Shown: positions 47,111 to 58,825 of the stretch, in pieces
How positions within the stretch are numbered: the stretch's first letter is position 1
How the letters are laid out: every line of letters begins with the position of its first letter
Assembly (NCBI GenBank): GCA_903813345.2
Contig: CAIIXF020000002.1
Coordinates: 33,868,109-33,932,108, forward strand
Direction: 5' to 3'
Source of the DNA: Owenia fusiformis
Lineage: Eukaryota > Annelida > Polychaeta > Sabellida > Oweniidae
Length of the DNA stretch: 64,000 bases
The notes under the pieces: model-generated
Databases searched by the model: none
Told to the model about the DNA's origin: nothing
What the model saw: only the letters and a program-made list of their open reading frames with translations
Made by a program: the position numbers and the translations under genes

Positions 47111-48289
47111 GGAAGGACCATGTTTTTTTCTGTTAATAGCTATAGCTATGATATCAAGGCCTAGGCCTTTGAAGGTCTCACACTATGCAGATTAGTTGAA
47201 CCTTTGTAATAGACTAGATGTGAGTAGAAAATATCCTGATTTACGTCATTAAATATTCACAATTCAGTCTAAGTGATATCATTTATGAAATCTACATGTC
47301 AAAGTACATCTACTTATATGGTTTAGAAATCGTTTATCAACTTTAAAAATTTGATTCTTTTGAAAATGTGACTTCAGGAGGGAGTTCAGGAGGGAGATTC
47401 CTCATAGACCCAATGTTATAAAATCAGAAAAAGTAAAATATCTATCTTTTCTTGTGTTGGACAGATACTATTTTCTTTTACTGGACATATTTTAATTAAT
47501 TTAATTACGTAAGGGTGAAATGAAAATTGAACCACTAAAACTGATGAATATTTAAGAAGGGAACTTTCTACCATGCTATATGACCCGAATGAGCCACCTG
47601 GGGGTGAAGCTGGTAACTAGTTAGGATATTGGAATATGAAGGTGATTTGGGTTTGTAATAATCGTGCACATCCAAAAAGAAACGGGCGCTAATGACGTGA
47701 TCAACGGCATTGAATTCTACGGTTGGGTGCACGTAAAGGCGGGAGCGGTTGCTGGTATGAATGAAGTCTAGATACAATGAAAACGTTCAACATTAAACCT
47801 GGTTCATAACCAGTTTAAAGTTAACAATGAACTCTAACCTTAATAATAATAAAACTAGACAATTTGATCGCATATATCTGGTCGGTCATAAAAGAAATAA
47901 AAACCATGCACGTATCTTACATCTAGAATTTCGTGATCGATTAATTCCTCTCCATCCTTAGTTTTTCCATGGTTGATGTGAAACAGGAGCCACATAGCCA
48001 TGTCGTCTGCTGTAGAGAAAATGGACCCCGCAGGACCTATCGGAACAGCCGCTCTGAAAGTAGAGTCATGGAACACTTGATAAAATTAAATAAGTAGTGA
48101 CTGCACGCCATAGAGAGATATTGCAAAAGCCTTGGACTAATGTCCTATCCGGAAATATATTAATGGGGAGGATAATTCTTCAAGGAATGAAAATTACTAT
48201 TTATATTTACGACCAAATAGAGAGGATATTTGCTGGGGGATCATGTTAACTGCAATTTGAGAATTTTATATGACGTACGTCTATTTCTT

Positions 48290-48470
48290 GATTTGTATTC
48301 GCGAATGCAACTTTCGGCTGTCAGCTACCGGATTAATCTATTATCCTATGACCAACACATTTAAATATGAATTGAATAGTGACAGAGAAAATTCCTGTTT
48401 AATTGAGTTGCCAAGAATAAAATAGTGAGTTATTCCCGGTAACCGACGGCTGAAAGTTGCAATCGCGATC
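48290..48470. mobile_element. 180-bp MITE in copy 4 intron 4
   Basis: Imperfect inverted ends TTCGCGAATGCAACTTTC and TCGCGATTGCAACTTTC (the latter read on the minus strand), extending to ACCGG on both sides. Non-coding. Confidence 0.65.
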
Positions 48471-50869
48471 CAAGTTAGCTTTTCTTACCTCGATTACTAC
48501 TGTAAAGACAATCAATAGTTAGCCTAATTATAAGCCGAATCATGTTTCTATATTTTGGTAATATTTTAATTAAATTCAAAATTTAATTGTTGCCTTTATG
48601 AGTTTGAGATGCTGGTGTGTCTGTTCTTAGTGACCAATTTTGACCCAAATCATAATAAATAGATGGTACATTAGATTTAGTAGTATCTTGAATAAAAGAA
48701 CAACCAAAAAACATAAATACTTTATCATATCCATGCCGACGTAGGTCAAGTTTCCATCAACAAGGACGTAAGCCTTTGCCACGTCTTCCCATGTTTCGTC
48801 TAGTGTAACAAATCTGATGGAATTCATCCCTATTGGTTGTAAAAGATGCATTTTTAGAAGATTTTCCCAAGATATCTTTCCAGTGTCGTCTGCAAGTATT
48901 TCAGCCACGTGACCAGCCAACATGTACATATGATTGTTGTATATCGAACCACTCCTCACAGCGAACTCGGGCTCAAGGAACCGAAGACGTCTAACAGTAT
49001 GAATGAAATGTTTTAATTCATTATTATAACTATAAATGACGTAAATACGTATATCAGGAACTTCTATACAAATAGAAGTGCATGATCGAATTAATATGGT
49101 ATTTTCCCGGCCCATGGACACTTTTCCCAATAGATGGGTATCAGCTAAATTATCGAATACGTATTTTTTCCAGTACAATATAGCTTTGATACAGCTATAT
49201 TCAATGTATAAATTATATTTACTTCGTGTATTCCTTCCTTGTCAAATTCACAAAGACCCCGGCTGAAAGAGCACGCTCGTAACCTGGAACTCCCGTCTTA
49301 TGAGATAATATATCAACCAATGTTGTCAGTTCAGTCAAATAACTCGTGTTCAACTTGAAGTTTTGTCCAAGTATCTCTTTTAGAGGTGTATGCCAGTTAA
49401 GCCTATAATCGAAAAGGGTCAGCTATTTGATCAACATCTGGAATATATATTATCTTATGATCTGTAAAATGAAGCCCTCTGATTGGTCAGTTCTTGTGCT
49501 GTACCACTCTTGATATTCTGTATTGGCATTCGACTTCGTCTCGTACTAACACAGAATATCTCGAGCAAAATATATCCGGTATTGCACTTCAAATCATTCA
49601 ATAACTTATAATATCTAGATCCAACATTACCGATCGCGATATTTATCGATATCTACCCCTCGTACGGTATGATTTTGGTATGATATGGTTGCCATATATG
49701 ATGCAGCAATCTCACTTTTCATAATCGTTAGCCTTGTCAATCATGTCTGCTAACAACGTTGCCGTGAAACTCTTAGTCACTGAACCTATGGCAAACTTTG
49801 TTTGTGAAGTAACTTCAACGCTCGTCTCCAAGTCGGAATAGCCATATCCCTTCGTGTATGCTATCTAAAAAATAAAAAAGCTACGGTGTCATTCGGTTGG
49901 GTTATCCTAAATTTCAATAACCACTCGTGTGGGCTATCTTAAATACAATAGCTACGATATAGCCATTCAATATTTATTAACGATATTGGTTCAAACCGCC
50001 ATAGCTGACCTATGACACATGTCGGGATGAATTTCCTATAGTCTATATATATAATATAGTCTATCAACGCTGGGACGCATGCGCAGTTTTTATACACTTT
50101 GAAAATTCAAAGACATATTAAATTACTGAGAAAAGGCCACGGAAGTTACGGCAACAGATTTGATGACGTTGTACTGCCTTTTTGCTTGTACTTTCTGACC
50201 ACAAAAAACACATATGTAGGCTATGTTTAGCTTATGTATAACGTTCGATAGAAGTTCATAGATTTATATCAATATCAATTGGATTATCGCATTTTGGCAT
50301 GTTTAACCATCATTTTTAACCAACCGTTTTCAACATATAAATGCAAAATGGGGTTAAACTTGTAAACATGTTCATCTTTTAAAATATAGACTATAATCCA
50401 CTAAATCGGGAAATTTTGTTTACTAGCTGTTTTCCGGTGTCGCACAGTAATAATATGCAGATGAAGGCCACTTATTAGTTACTTATGAAGGTCGACAGAA
50501 TGATGATGACATTAGAAGTCTATAAAGTTATATAGACAGCGATCATTCAGTACTGTCATCTTTCTTCATTCATTTCAACACCGTCCCATGATTATATTCA
50601 AAGCCTCTGACCTGATTATTGTAAACTATGGATATCGCCAATCCTGGAATTCCTCTACATTCCATCACATTTTGCACAAATTCGTCAATGCTTTGTTTCT
50701 GTGTGTCCGTTAATCCACAGATCGGTGCCAGATGCGATAATCCGAGAATCAAAATGAACGGACTCAATATCAAAACAGAATTCCAATCCATGATGAAAAC
50801 TTTTATTATTTTTTGATGACGAAAATTAATTTTGTGTAACTTTAATATATACAAATGAAAGTAAAATGA

Positions 50870-51000
50870 ACTACGTATTAATCTGCTTCGAAACCTAGTA
50901 ACCATGTGTCTAATAGCCCTTATTTGTCAAGTTAAGTGCAATAAATAAGGAGGACAAGTACAAATATTGCAAAATAATAAGATCTAGCTGGTTAATATCT
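50870..51000 (-). promoter_or_regulatory. Conserved 5' block upstream of copy 4
   Basis: Matches the family block (GTCAAGTTAAGTGCAATAAA and GCAAAATAATAAGATCTAGC on the plus strand), 80-210 bp upstream of the ATG. Confidence 0.35.
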
Positions 51001-51600
51001 AAATTAGGATGGGTAAAAGGAACACCAATTCTAAGTATTTCTTCTTATTTTAAATGAAAAATTGTGTACCTGTATTTAGCTTTCATTTAAGAAAGTGCTG
51101 TCACGTGTGTAACAAAATTCACATCATCTAGTTTCTGAATACCGTTGATGTGATATTTGAGTCGAAGTAAACAAATTTCCTATATCTTTCTCAATCAAGA
51201 CGTAAGGGAAGGAATATGAATCTTATTTCAAGGGAAAATATGATGTTTTTCGAGGGCAATATCATATTTTAACGAGGAAAAATTCATGTTCCATCACGAC
51301 CATCATTCAATAACCTATTTATTCAATAATAATTTTCTGAAACTTGTGTAACATTCAGCCTAATTATGGTAGTGTGGATGTTGTTTAATAGACTGTGTCA
51401 CTGTGGGTCTCAGGGTATACGTTAAATATACACATGGGAAATCTGTACATAACATTCATATACAATTTTATAGATAACACATATATTGTGGCATTTATAG
51501 CCCATCAAATTAATACATGGAAATCGATGTTTTCAGTTACTGAGGCACTATATAAAAGTTCTTGATATGCAATGATAGTTTTCGAAGCACTAATATTAGA
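51001..51600. other. No gene seen
   Basis: AT-rich flank between copy 4 and the minisatellite. A small inverted repeat (AAAATATGATGTTTTTCG / CAATATCATATTTTAACG) lies at 51235-51280. Confidence 0.4.
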
Positions 51601-51939
51601 GTCCTCTATACGAAAATACTTGTACTCTCAATTGTCTCTTGCGCTCTGGACTTGTTCAATTCAGCTAGGTATAAATCTGGGAATAACAGTCTCTCATTAC
51701 AGCTTCAGTGATTATGCCTTGGAATAACAGTCTCTCAATGAAGGCAAATCTCAAGCTGGCCTGAAATAAAATAACTAAGTCTGGAATCAACTTAGTTCCT
51801 CAATCAGGCTAGAATTATCTAAACTAAGTCTGGAAATGACAAAGTTTCTCAATCTAGCAGTAATTCCTCAATCAGGCTAGAGTTATCTAAACTAAGTCAT
51901 CCAGGTTGGGGGTGACACTATTCAACTTCCCCAACATCA

Positions 51940-54540
51940 ACAGCGATGAAGATCCTCTAAGTTCCTCAATATGTGGAATCTGCCTAAGATTCCGAGTAGT
52001 TCCTAAATCGATGAAGATCCTCTAAGTTCCTCAATATGTGGAATCTGCCTAAGATTCCCAGTAGCTCCTAAATCGATGAAGATCCTCTAAGTTCCTCAAT
52101 ATGTGGAATCTGCCTAAGATTCCCAGTAGCTCCTAAATCGATGAAGATCCTCTAAGTTCCTCAATATGTGGAATCTGCCTAAGTGCTCCTAAATCGATGA
52201 AGATCCTCTAAGTTCCTCAATATGTGGAATCTGCCTAAGATTCCCAGTAGCTCCTAAATCGATGAAGATCCTCTAAGTTCCTCAATATGTGGAATCTGCC
52301 TAAGATTCCCAGTAGCTCCTAAATCGATGAAGATCCTCTAAGTTCCTCAATATGTGGAATCTGCCTAAGATTCCCAGTAGCTCCTAAATCGATGAAGATC
52401 CTCTAAGTTCTTCAATATGTGGAATCTGCCTAAGATTCCCAGTACCTCCTAAATCGATGAAGATCCTCTAAGTTCCTCAATATGTGGAATCTGCCTAAGA
52501 TTCCCAGTAGCTCCTAAATCGATGAAGATCCTCTAAGTTCTTCAATATGTGGAATCTGCCTAAGATTCCCAGTAGCTCCTAAATCGATGAAGATCCTCTA
52601 AGTTCTTCAATATGTGGAATCTGCCTAAGATTCCCAGTAGCTCCTCAATCGATGAAGATCCTCTAAGTTCTTCAATATGTGGAATCTGCCTAAGATTCCC
52701 AGTAGCTCCTAAATCGATGAAGATCCTCTAAGTTCCTCAATATGTGGAATCTGCCTAAGATTCCCAGTAGCTCCTAAATCGATGAAGATCCTCTAAGTTC
52801 TTCAATATGTGGAATCTGCCTAAGATTCCCAGTAGCTCCTAAATCGATGAAGATCCTTTAAGTTCTTCAATATGTGGAATCTGCCTAAGATTCCCAGTAG
52901 CTCCTAAATCGATGAAGATCCTCTAAGTTCTTCAATATGTGGAATCTGCCTAAGATTCCCAGTAGCTCCTCAATCGATGAAGATCCTCTAAGTTCCTCAA
53001 TATGTGGAATCTGCCTAAGATTCCCAGTAGCTCCTAAATCGATGAAGATCCTCTAAGTTCTTCAATATGTGGAATCTGCCTAAGATCCCTGGTAGCTCCT
53101 AAATCGATGAAGATCCTCTAAGTTCTTCAATATGTGGAATCTGCCTAAGATTCCCAGTAGCTCCTAAATCGATGAAGATCCTCTAAGTTCCTCAATATGT
53201 GGAATCTGCCTAAGATTCCCAGTAGCTCCTAAATCGATGAAGATCCTCTAAGTTCCTCAATATGTGGAATCTGCCTAAGATTACCAGTAGCTCCTAAATC
53301 GATGAAGATCTTCTAAGTTCCTCAATATGTGGAATCTGCCTAAGATTCCCAGTAGCTCCTAAATCGATGAAGATCCTCTAAGTTCCTCAATATGTGGAAT
53401 CTGCCTAAGATTCCCAGTAGCCCCTAAATCGATGAAGATCCTCTAAGTTCCTCAATATGTGGAATCTGCCTAAGATTCCCAGTAGCTCCTAAATCGATGA
53501 AGATCCTCTAAGTTCCTCAATATGTGGAATCTGCCTAAGATTCCCAGTAGCTCCTAAATCGATGAAGATCCTCTAAGTTTCTCAATATGTGGAATCTGCC
53601 TAAGATTCCCAGTAGCTCCTAAATTGATGAAGATCCTTTAAGTTCCTCAATATGTCGAATCTGCCTAAGATTCCCAGTAGCTCCTAAATCGATGAAGATC
53701 CTTTAAGTTCCTCAATATGTGGAATCTGCCTAAGATTCCCAGTACCTCCTAAATCGATGAAGATCCTTTAAGTTCCACATATTGAGAATCTGCCTAAGAT
53801 TCCCAGTAGCTCCTAAATCGATGAAGATCCTCTAAGTTTCTCAATATGTGGAATCTGCCTAAGATTCCCAGTAGCTCCTAAATTGATGAAGATCCTTTAA
53901 GTTCCTCAATATGTGGAATCTGCCTAAGATTCCCAGTAGCTCCTAAATCGATGAAGATCCTTTAAGTTCCTCAATATGTGGAATCTGCCTAAGATTCCCA
54001 GTACCTCCTAAATCGATGAAGATCCTTTAAGTTCCTCAATATGTGGAATCTGCCTAAGATTCCCAGTAGCTCCTAAATCGATGAAGATCCTTTAAGTTTC
54101 TCAATATGTGGAATCTGCCTAAGATTCCCAGTAGCTCCTAAATTGATGAAGATCCTTTAAGTTCCTCAATATGTGGAATCTGCCTAAGATTCCCAGTAGC
54201 TCCTAAATCGATGAAGATCCTTTAAGTTCCTCAATATGTGGAATCTGCCTAAGATTCCCAGTAGCTCCTAAATCGATGAAGATCCTTTAAGTTCCTCAAT
54301 ATGTGGAATCTGCCTAAGATTCCCAGTAGCTCCTAAATCGATGAAGATCCTTTAAGTTCCTCAATATGTGGAATCTGCCTAAGATTCCCAGTAGCTCCTA
54401 AATCGATGAAGATCCTTTAAGTTCCTCAATATGTGGAATCTGCCTAAGATTCCCAGTAGCTTCTAAATCGATGAAGATCCTTTAAGTTCCTTAATATGTG
54501 GAATCTGCCTAAGATTCCCAGTAGTTCCTAAATAAACTAA
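51940..54540. repeat. 65-bp minisatellite, about 40 units
   Basis: Units of 65 bp (GATGAAGATCCTCTAAGTTC, then CTCAATATGTGGAATCTGCC, then TAAGATTCCCAGTAGCTCC) run head to tail; I measured 65 bp between successive AAATCGATGA copies. CTCTAAG dominates before about 53.6 kb and CTTTAAG after it. Variants recur every 260 bp near the right end. The unit length is not a multiple of three and stops occur in all frames, so it is non-coding. A further isolated unit lies at 54610-54680. Confidence 0.97.
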
Positions 54541-54730
54541 GTGTCTCGTACTTAGTTTCCAACAAAGCCATCCAAGTTGGGGGTGACACTATTCAACTTC
54601 CCCAACAGGCAACAGCGATGAAGATCCTCTAAGTTCCTCAATATGTGGAATCTGCCTAAGATTCCCAGTAGTTCCTAAATAAACTAAGCGTCTCGTACTT
54701 AGTTTCCAACAAAGTCATCCAGGTCGGGTG
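54541..54730. repeat. Duplicated minisatellite border with one extra 65-bp unit
   Basis: AAATAAACTAAG, GTCTCGTACTTAGTTTCCAAC and GGGGTGACACTATTCAAC occur on the array edge and again around the extra unit, so border plus unit was duplicated. Confidence 0.7.
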
Positions 54731-56240
54731 AAAATATTCCAAGTTCCTCAACAGCTCCTCCAAATGAGCTGTTTCTGGTACTTATTCTCAATCAGGCTTG
54801 AGTTATATAGACAATGTCGGGAAATGACAGAGTTTCTCAGTCCAGCTGTATTTCCTCAATCAGGCTGGAATATTCCTCAATCCAGCAGAGTCCTTCAAAC
54901 AGGCTGGAGTTGTATCAACTATGTCGGAAAATGACAGAGTTTCTCAGTCCAGCTGTATTTCTTCAGTCAGGCTGGAATATTATGAACTTTGTCTGAAAAT
55001 AGCAAAGTTCCTCCGTCTAGCAATATTTCTTCAGTCAGGCTGGAATATTGTATAAACTATATCGGGAAATGACAGAGTTTCTCAATCCAACAAAGTTCCT
55101 CAATCAGGCTGGTATATTATGAACTTTGTCTGGAAATGGCAAAGTTCCTCAAACCAGCAGTATTTCTTCCGTCAGGCTGGAATATTGTATAAACTATGTC
55201 GGGAAATGACAAAGTTTCTCAATCCAGCAAAGTTCCTCAATCAGGCTGGTATATTATGAACTTTGTCTGGAAATGGCAAAGTTCCTCAAACCAGCAGTAT
55301 TACTTCAGTCAACAAATTGATGAAAAATAATCGATCTAAAAAAATGGCTAAGTTTCTCAAGTTAGCTAAATTATGAAAAGAATAATGTAAGTTTCTCAAT
55401 CTCAAAAATGGCAAAGTTTCGCAAGTTAACAATAGAAAAACAAGTTACTTAATAACACCTGAAAATACAAGTTGATGGCACTCCTTCTCAATCAGGCTGG
55501 AATAATATAAACTAAGTCTGGTAATGACAAAGTTTCTCGGTCCGGCAGTAATTCTTCAATCGGGCTGAAATATTCTAAAACTTTGCCTGGAAATGACAAA
55601 GTTTCTCGGTTCAGCAGTATTTCATCAAACGGCTGGAATATTCTAAACTATGCCTGGAATTGACAAAGTTCCTCGGTCCAGCGGTAATTCTTCAATCGGG
55701 CTGAAATATTCTAAAACTTTGCCTGGAAATGACAAAGTTTCTCGGTTCAGCAGTATTTCATCAAACGGGCTGGAATATTCTAAACTATGCCTGGAAATGA
55801 CAAAGTTTCTCGGTCCAGCAGTGTTTCTTCAATCGGGCTGAAATATTCTAAAACTTTGCCTGGAAATGACAAAGTTTCTCGGTTTAGCAGTATTTCATCA
55901 AACGGCTGGAATATTCTAAACTATGCCTGGAATTGACAAAGTTCCTCGGTCCAGCGGTAATTCTTCAATCGGGCTGAAATATTCTAAAACTTTGCCTGGA
56001 AATGACAAAGTTTCTCGGTTCAGCAGTATTTCATCAAACGGGCTGGAATATTCTAAACTATGCCTGGAAATGACAAAGTTTCTCGGTCCAGCAGTATTTC
56101 TTCAATCGGGCTGGAGTTATCTAGACTATGTCTGGAAATGACAAAGTTCCTCGATCCAGCAGTATTTCTTCAAACAGGTTGGAATATTCTAAACTATGTC
56201 TGGAAATGACAAAGTTCCTCGATCCAGCAAATCTTCTAAG
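54731..56240. repeat. About 68-bp minisatellite with 273-bp higher-order unit
   Basis: About twenty diverged units containing GGAAATGACAAAGTTTCTC, a GTCCAGCAGTATTTCTTCAA block and GGCTGGAATATTCTAAACTA. A four-unit block at 55650-55841 repeats almost exactly 273 bp later (55923-56114). Because 273 is divisible by three, short ORFs recur; they are not genes. Confidence 0.9.
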
Positions 56241-57075
56241 TTTCTCATCAATCCTCAAATGAAACACTGGCACGAGAGATGTGTTCCACTCAAAAGTTGC
56301 CTACGTGTCTGCTAGGAGTGATCCGTGCTCTGTATTTATACCCCAGACAGGTTTTGCACACGAACCTAACAAGTGATTAATGGGCTGATGCAATACCTCG
56401 TCACCGGATGTAATCACTGAATCAGGATATTAGTTTCGTAAAAATAACTGTCTTCACTTACAAATCACGATCTCGGCTTTTACACCCAATATCAATACAT
56501 GTTTGGTACATAATCAACAAGATTATAGTATAAACTCAATAAATATAACCATAAATGATCACTATCTAGTCTAATTACGCTTCGATTTGATCGAATTGAA
56601 AGCAGGAAGTAATAATTTCTGTAAAATGATAGTCAAGAGTTCTCGATCAACCGTAACCATAGTCACTGGTAAAACTACCCGATCAACATTAACTAAATCT
56701 GAACTCGATAAAATAAAAACTAACACCTCTGCTAACACCTCTGTAAGTACAAATAAAGTGCTTTAATCGATACTACAATTAAAGATCTTAATAATCTCAA
56801 CTGTGAAGCACTTAAATCAAAAAATTTAAAATCAAAATTTTGTTACACTTGTTTTGTATGTCGTCACCCAATGATGATGACATTCAATGATACAATTTAA
56901 TTTATCGAAAGACATTTTCAACTTTTTTAACAAGTTTTAAAATAATAATTTATAACACTAAATATTAAGTCTCATGAGATTCCCTGATAGTTCTGATACG
57001 GGATTTTGGCTGATACGGGATCCAATACGGGATCTGATACGGGATTTTGCTGATACGGGCATTATATTGCATTGG
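56241..57075. other. No gene seen
   Basis: AT-rich. A cluster of short repeats, GATACGGGAT with variable spacing, is at 56995-57060. Confidence 0.5.
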
Positions 57076-57077
57076 TA

Positions 57078-58134
57078 CAGGGTGTTCCATATGTTTCAGG
57101 AATGTTGCTGTATTTTAGTTGTTTTCATTTTAATCTAGCTGAATTTTTGACAAAATGTGTCCATGTTAGGTGTGATCGAATGAATTGAGAAAGTTTTATA
57201 TCATGAAGGTAAGTAGACCTAATAATATGGTTGCTATAGTAACCCAGGGGTAGGGTAGGTGGAGCAGGTGTAACAACCGGTAAAATATATGTCATATTTG
57301 TAAAAAGTATACTTTTGTTATGAAGTGTGGGTAAGTATAAGGTTGTCATACTGTAGTTGCATCAAAGTCAGAAATTTAGCAAAAATGAAAGTGAATTACT
57401 TGAAATTAAAAAGAATTGTCATCATTGATGATGTATCACAATATTGAAAACCCTTCTTGTCATGGGTACCAAAGGAGAATAATCACAGGTCATTTTGACT
57501 GAGTGGCCATCTTGAAAAGTGAAAATGTCATCAGTAAAAGATGAATTTCAACTAAGGTAACGCACAACAGTCCAGGACTGTGAAAATAAGTTTTCTGCAG
57601 CAGTTAAAATTAAATACCCTTGGAGTACATATTGGGACTTAATGAAAAAAACCTCAAGAGTGTATGATTGGTATAAGGGATTCAAATCAAGGGAATCTGA
57701 GACAGATAATCCAAAGTATCTGATATGGCTGCACGCTCAGCCAAAATGACCAGTGATCATTCTCCTTTGTGACTCTTGTCATGTCATGCCATGGGTGTCA
57801 ATTGTGATACCATCAATAATGACAATTTTTTTAATTTCAAAGAATCCACCTTAATTTTTGCTTTAATTTGATTGATTTGACACGTTTGATGTACCTATGA
57901 CAACCTAATACTTTCTAACACTTCATACAAAAAACGACTGTTTTTACAAATATTTCATGTTTTGCTCCACCTATCTTACCCCTGGGTTACTATAGCAACT
58001 GTATCATTAAGTCTATTAAGCTTCATGATATGAAACTTTCCCAACTTATTCAAAACATATTTGGACACATTTTGTTAAAAATTCAGCTCGATTGAAAAAT
58101 ACAGCATCATTCCTGAAACAAATGGAACACTCTG
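57078..58134. mobile_element. Tc1/mariner-like foldback element, 1057 bp
   Basis: Inverted arms run almost the whole length: outer ends CAGGGTGTTCCATATGTTTC and CAGAGTGTTCCATTTGTTTC (the latter read on the minus strand), with inner matches such as TAACCCAGGGGTA. TA flanks both ends (57076-57077, 58135-58136). No transposase. Confidence 0.82.
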
Positions 58135-58136
58135 TA

Positions 58137-58825
58137 AATACGCCAGAAATCAACGTTCATTATTCGAAGTTTTTGTTAAATTTTGAATCGGCCATTTTGT
58201 CTCCATTAGCTCCCAATCAATGCATATCGTTTGACGATATATAGTGACGTGTGTCAGTTATAGGCCAACAAAAGGGGTTCATATTTACATGACGATAGAA
58301 TACTGTAGGTCCATATTTGAATTTTGGGTACCCCCTCTTTCTTTTTGTCGTGCCAAAAAAACCTGCATTGCGCCTGCGCGATTAATCATTATTCCAAATA
58401 TGGATTAAGAGAATCTTAGTGATATACGACAGTTACGTAAGTTGCTTCTTTGCTTCGTCTCATTGAGGTAGTTCTTCATTTTTATGTATACTCCAATGAG
58501 TCAAAATCAAATCAAAAGCTTTAATTTAAGGAAAAATTAGTATATATTATAAACTGAATGCTACATTTTTATGGATTCTTAAAAAGTAAACACTACTAAA
58601 AATTAAACGCATCTGCTACCACAGGTTTGTTTGTCTAGCACCTATTCAGTGTTAATGATATATGCCTTTCCTGTGCATTCATGAGAAACATTACATATGC
58701 ATTAAAATATTACCTCGTCTCTTTCAGTTTTTCTCAAAAGGTGAAAAGAAGACGAAAACCTGCATGTAGGCTGAATAAACTTCTTCTTGTATTGTGTCAA
58801 AGAGTTATATCCAGCAGCTTTTGAA
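58137..58825. other. Upstream region of the DUR3-like gene
   Basis: No ORF or repeat recognised. Should contain promoter and 5' UTR; no confident TATA or initiator assignment was possible. Confidence 0.4.

Larger units (their letters stand above)
40660..50791 (-). pseudogene. Beta-lactamase-like hydrolase copy 4, interrupted by a TAG
   Basis: Exons 50612-50791, 49716-49864, 49223-49402, 48721-48990, 47921-48053, 46215-46335 and 40660-41405, all with matching phases (592 codons if read through). Codon 325, in exon 6, is TAG (46273-46275) where the other copies have a Tyr codon (TAC or TAT). The predicted product stops at 324 aa, after SVTK and YNN but before the third motif and the C-terminal domain. 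Everything else is open: exon 7 keeps LGHLGG and a longer tail ending YNIRLES. So the lesion is recent, a polymorphism, or a sequence error. Intron 6 is 4.8 kb and contains a LINE and inverted repeats; intron 5 and intron 4 each hold a small element. Confidence 0.82.

Noticed and set aside
54728-56141. Repetitive plus-strand ORFs of 60-72 codons
   Set aside because: They recur only because the satellite higher-order unit (273 bp) is divisible by three; composition and stops show no coding constraint.
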